A stretch of DNA of 6,967 nucleotides, from assembly GCA_027083655.1 (NCBI GenBank), contig JALWNS010000516.1, positions 2,259 through 9,225 of the forward strand, read 5' to 3'. Shown here piece after piece: positions 5,691 to 6,967 of this stretch (positions are counted from its first letter, which is position 1; every line of letters begins with the position of its first letter). The translations under genes and the position numbers were made by a program. Under the pieces are notes generated by a model, which made no database searches, was not told the origin of the DNA, and was given only the letters and a program-made list of their open reading frames with translations. Origin of the DNA: Bacteroidales bacterium. Lineage in GTDB: Bacteria; Bacteroidota; Bacteroidia; Bacteroidales; S143-33.

Positions 5691-6353
5691 TCACTTAATT
5701 ACCCACATATAACCAATTGTCAGGAGCAAAGAACGGTTTTTTGTGCCTGCTACGTTCTGCCGGTCATTACTAACTGTGGAATATTGCATACCCAGGTCCA
5801 GACTGATAGCCTGTGATCCAGTCTGCCAATACTTAACCCGGAAGCCTGCCACAGGTCCTGCTTCCAGACGGTTGTATGCAAAGGTAGTGTCGGAGAAATC
5901 AATCTTTTCGCCCAGGAGCAGACTGCCCCGGTAATCTGCTTCAAATTTGTACCCGCTAAGCCAATAACCTCCGAAAGCGCCCATATAGGCGGATATTTCA
6001 ACACTTGGGAGGAAAACAAAATAAAAATGTGCTTGCGTGCTAATGTCCAGATAGTTAAAGCGTTTCCAGCCCTGACGGTAAGTATATTCATAAGCAAAGC
6101 CTTTCTGCGTGTATGCCACCTGGGTGCGGATGCCCAAAACAGGCGAGAAGAGATATTCAAGGCTAAGGTCCAAGGTGTATCCCAGCTTGGGCTTGAGATA
6201 GGGTTTGATAGCCTCCCAGGCCGCCGGGTCAACATACTTAACACTGGACAGGGAGCCACCAAACGACAAAGACGTTTCCAGGCTCTGTGCATAGGAAAAA
6301 TTAATTATGTTTGTGCACAAGATTATTACAGCGAAAATTCGTAATTTCATCAT
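5691..6353 (-). CDS. Small outer-membrane beta-barrel protein (OMP_b-brl_2/PorT-like)
   Basis: This is a 220-residue protein. Two consecutive ATG codons (6353 and 6350) start a good signal peptide (MMKLRIF, hydrophobic core, SYA|Q, cleavage after about residue 23). An upstream in-frame extension to 6401 would run into nadD and is rejected. The mature part shows the pattern of the Bacteroidota small-barrel family: GGSLSSV near the start, LGYTLDLSLEYLFSPVLGIRTQ, a YTQKGF motif, FNYLDISTQAHFYF, a Gly/aromatic AYMGAFGGYWLSG strand, then AGPVAGFRVKYW, LDLGMQYS and a final LLLTIGYMWV strand. I infer an eight-stranded or similar barrel in the outer membrane with no assigned function; the family includes PorT-like proteins but I see nothing that points to PorT itself. 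The start is only 20 bp from that of divergent nadD, and the HhH-barrel gene follows 40 bp downstream. Confidence 0.82.
   Translation of the reverse strand: MMKLRIFAVIILCTNIINFSYAQSLETSLSFGGSLSSVKYVDPAAWEAIKPYLKPKLGYTLDLSLEYLFSPVLGIRTQVAYTQKGFAYEYTYRQGWKRFNYLDISTQAHFYFVFLPSVEISAYMGAFGGYWLSGYKFEADYRGSLLLGEKIDFSDTTFAYNRLEAGPVAGFRVKYWQTGSQAISLDLGMQYSTVSNDRQNVAGTKNRSLLLTIGYMWVIK
6306..6313 (+). promoter_or_regulatory. Candidate -7 element for nadD
   Basis: TATGTTTG is a perfect match to TAnnTTTG, 60 nt before the nadD ATG and within the signal-peptide codons of the opposite-strand barrel gene. No clear TTTG is found at the expected -33 distance, so support is weak. The intergenic space is too short to hold a promoter, so one is expected in this area. 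Confidence 0.3.
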
Positions 6354-6366
6354 ACAAAAATTTTTA

Positions 6367-6374
6367 CAAAGATA
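6367..6374 (-). promoter_or_regulatory. Putative -7 element of the small-barrel gene
   Basis: On the - strand TATCTTTG is a perfect TAnnTTTG match, ending 13 nt before the ATG at 6353. Its first base pairs with the first base of the nadD start codon, so promoter and start codon overlap. I see no convincing -33 TTTG (it would fall in nadD codons). Confidence 0.45.
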
Positions 6375-6943
6375 TGAAAATAGGCTTGTTTTTCGGGTCA
6401 TTTAATCCAATACACGTAGGACATTTGATTATTGCAAATTATTTTCGTGAATTTACAGACCTGGAGGAAATATGGTTTGTGGTAAGCCCGCAGAATCCTT
6501 TTAAACCACCCACAGGGCTTGCCAGTGAAGAGGACAGGTTGAATATGGTACGCCTGGCAGTGGAAGGCGCCGATGGTTATAAGGCATGCGACGTAGAGCT
6601 AACAATGCCACGCCCTTCATATACGTATCGCACGCTGGAGGTGTTGACTGAGCGCTATCCCGAGCATGAGTTTGCCCTGATAATGGGCGGTGATAATATT
6701 GCCTACTTTCACAAGTGGAAAAAATTTGATTGGATAGCAACGAATTTTGATGTTTACGTTTATCCGCGGTCTGGCCATGGCACTGAGAATTGGGAGATAA
6801 AGAGGGTAAAGCTTGTCAATGCGCCACTTTTGCAGATTTCTGCGACTTTCATCCGCAAAGCCTTAGCCGAGGGACGCGATCCATATTTTTTCGTTCACCC
6901 ACGCGTAGCCGAATATATCAAAGCGAAGGGCCTGTATAGATAG
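6374..6943 (+). CDS. nadD: Nicotinate-nucleotide adenylyltransferase
   Basis: This is a 189-residue cytoplasmic enzyme of the usual family length. It transfers AMP from ATP to nicotinate mononucleotide to make deamido-NAD, the penultimate step of NAD synthesis (EC 2.7.7.18). The ATG at 6374 starts MKIGLFFGSFNP, and the nucleotidyltransferase signature GSFNPIHVGH spans residues 8-17, with the HxGH histidines at 14 and 17. MGGDN (104-108) followed by FHKW (112-115) is the nicotinate-mononucleotide-side motif typical of NadD. ISATFIR (155-161) is the C-terminal ISxTxIR nucleotide-binding motif. An in-frame TTG at 6311 would add 21 residues before the signature and is rejected. There is no Shine-Dalgarno sequence. 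All expected key residues are present, so it should be active. It is divergent from the small-barrel gene, and an inverted repeat spans its stop codon. Confidence 0.96.
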   Translation: MKIGLFFGSFNPIHVGHLIIANYFREFTDLEEIWFVVSPQNPFKPPTGLASEEDRLNMVRLAVEGADGYKACDVELTMPRPSYTYRTLEVLTERYPEHEFALIMGGDNIAYFHKWKKFDWIATNFDVYVYPRSGHGTENWEIKRVKLVNAPLLQISATFIRKALAEGRDPYFFVHPRVAEYIKAKGLYR

Positions 6944-6957
6944 CGCCTATACAGGCC
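6929..6957. repeat. Stem-loop overlapping the nadD stop
   Basis: GGCCTGTATAG at 6929-6939 pairs perfectly with CTATACAGGCC at 6947-6957, with a 7-nt loop that includes the nadD TAG stop codon. Seven A follow on the + strand, so a canonical terminator T tract is lacking in the + direction. On the - strand the T run precedes the stem rather than following it. It may be a 3'-end stabilising hairpin or part of a terminator with features beyond the window edge. Confidence 0.6.
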
Positions 6958-6967
6958 AAAAAAACTC

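Noticed and set aside
5682..5819. Short + strand frame starting MKKSLNYPHI after a promoter-like AT-rich stretch
   Set aside because: It is antisense to the 3' end of the small barrel gene and has no hydrophobic or conserved pattern beyond the first residues.
5750..6292. 180-residue open frame on the - strand
   Set aside because: It lies in another frame of the same strand as the small barrel gene, has no signal peptide or family-like pattern, and the barrel frame has clear family motifs.

Overview
The window looks like chromosomal DNA of a member of the Bacteroidota, probably an anaerobic Bacteroidales-type organism. Three things point there. Signal peptides end in motifs such as LQA|Q, LLA|Q and SYA|Q. 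Outer-membrane beta-barrel genes occur in families typical of that phylum. Start codons lack convincing Shine-Dalgarno sequences, and several are preceded by matches to the Bacteroidota promoter (TTTG, about 20 nt, TAnnTTTG). The assignment is inference; no rRNA or other phylogenetic marker is present.

Layout, left to right. (1) The 3' part of a Sel1-repeat gene (+, open at the left edge) ends at 838 and is followed by a strong stem-loop terminator at 886-925. (2) A tightly packed + strand operon follows: a secreted DUF4159 protein (989-1645), an XdhC/CoxI-family protein (1655-2434) and a membrane-anchored J-domain-like protein lacking HPD (2427-3335). The first two genes are 9 bp apart and the last two overlap by 8 bp, so they are probably co-expressed. 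A promoter-like TTTG-N20-TATTTTTA lies just upstream of the first. (3) A 227-bp convergent intergenic region (3336-3562) holds no gene, but has two inverted repeats that may act as terminators and a short TCCTTTG-type repeat cluster. (4) Two - strand envelope genes follow: a 695-aa protein joining ComEA-like helix-hairpin-helix motifs to a predicted large outer-membrane barrel (5650-3563), and, transcribed before it, a 220-aa small beta-barrel protein (6353-5691). (5) Divergent from the latter, with only 20 bp between start codons, is nadD (6374-6943). It ends in an 11-bp stem-loop that overlaps its stop codon.

How the genes relate. nadD is the one certain housekeeping enzyme (NAD biosynthesis). 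The two - strand genes are both cell-envelope proteins, share a 13-bp upstream element and may be expressed together. The DUF4159/xdhC/J-like trio has no evident shared pathway. XdhC normally serves a molybdenum hydroxylase, but none is encoded here. Nothing in the window is clearly a mobile element, CRISPR array, RNA gene or recognised defence system. The most unusual signals are the composition of the trio, the barrel-HhH fusion, and two adjacent perfect palindromes inside the barrel gene.
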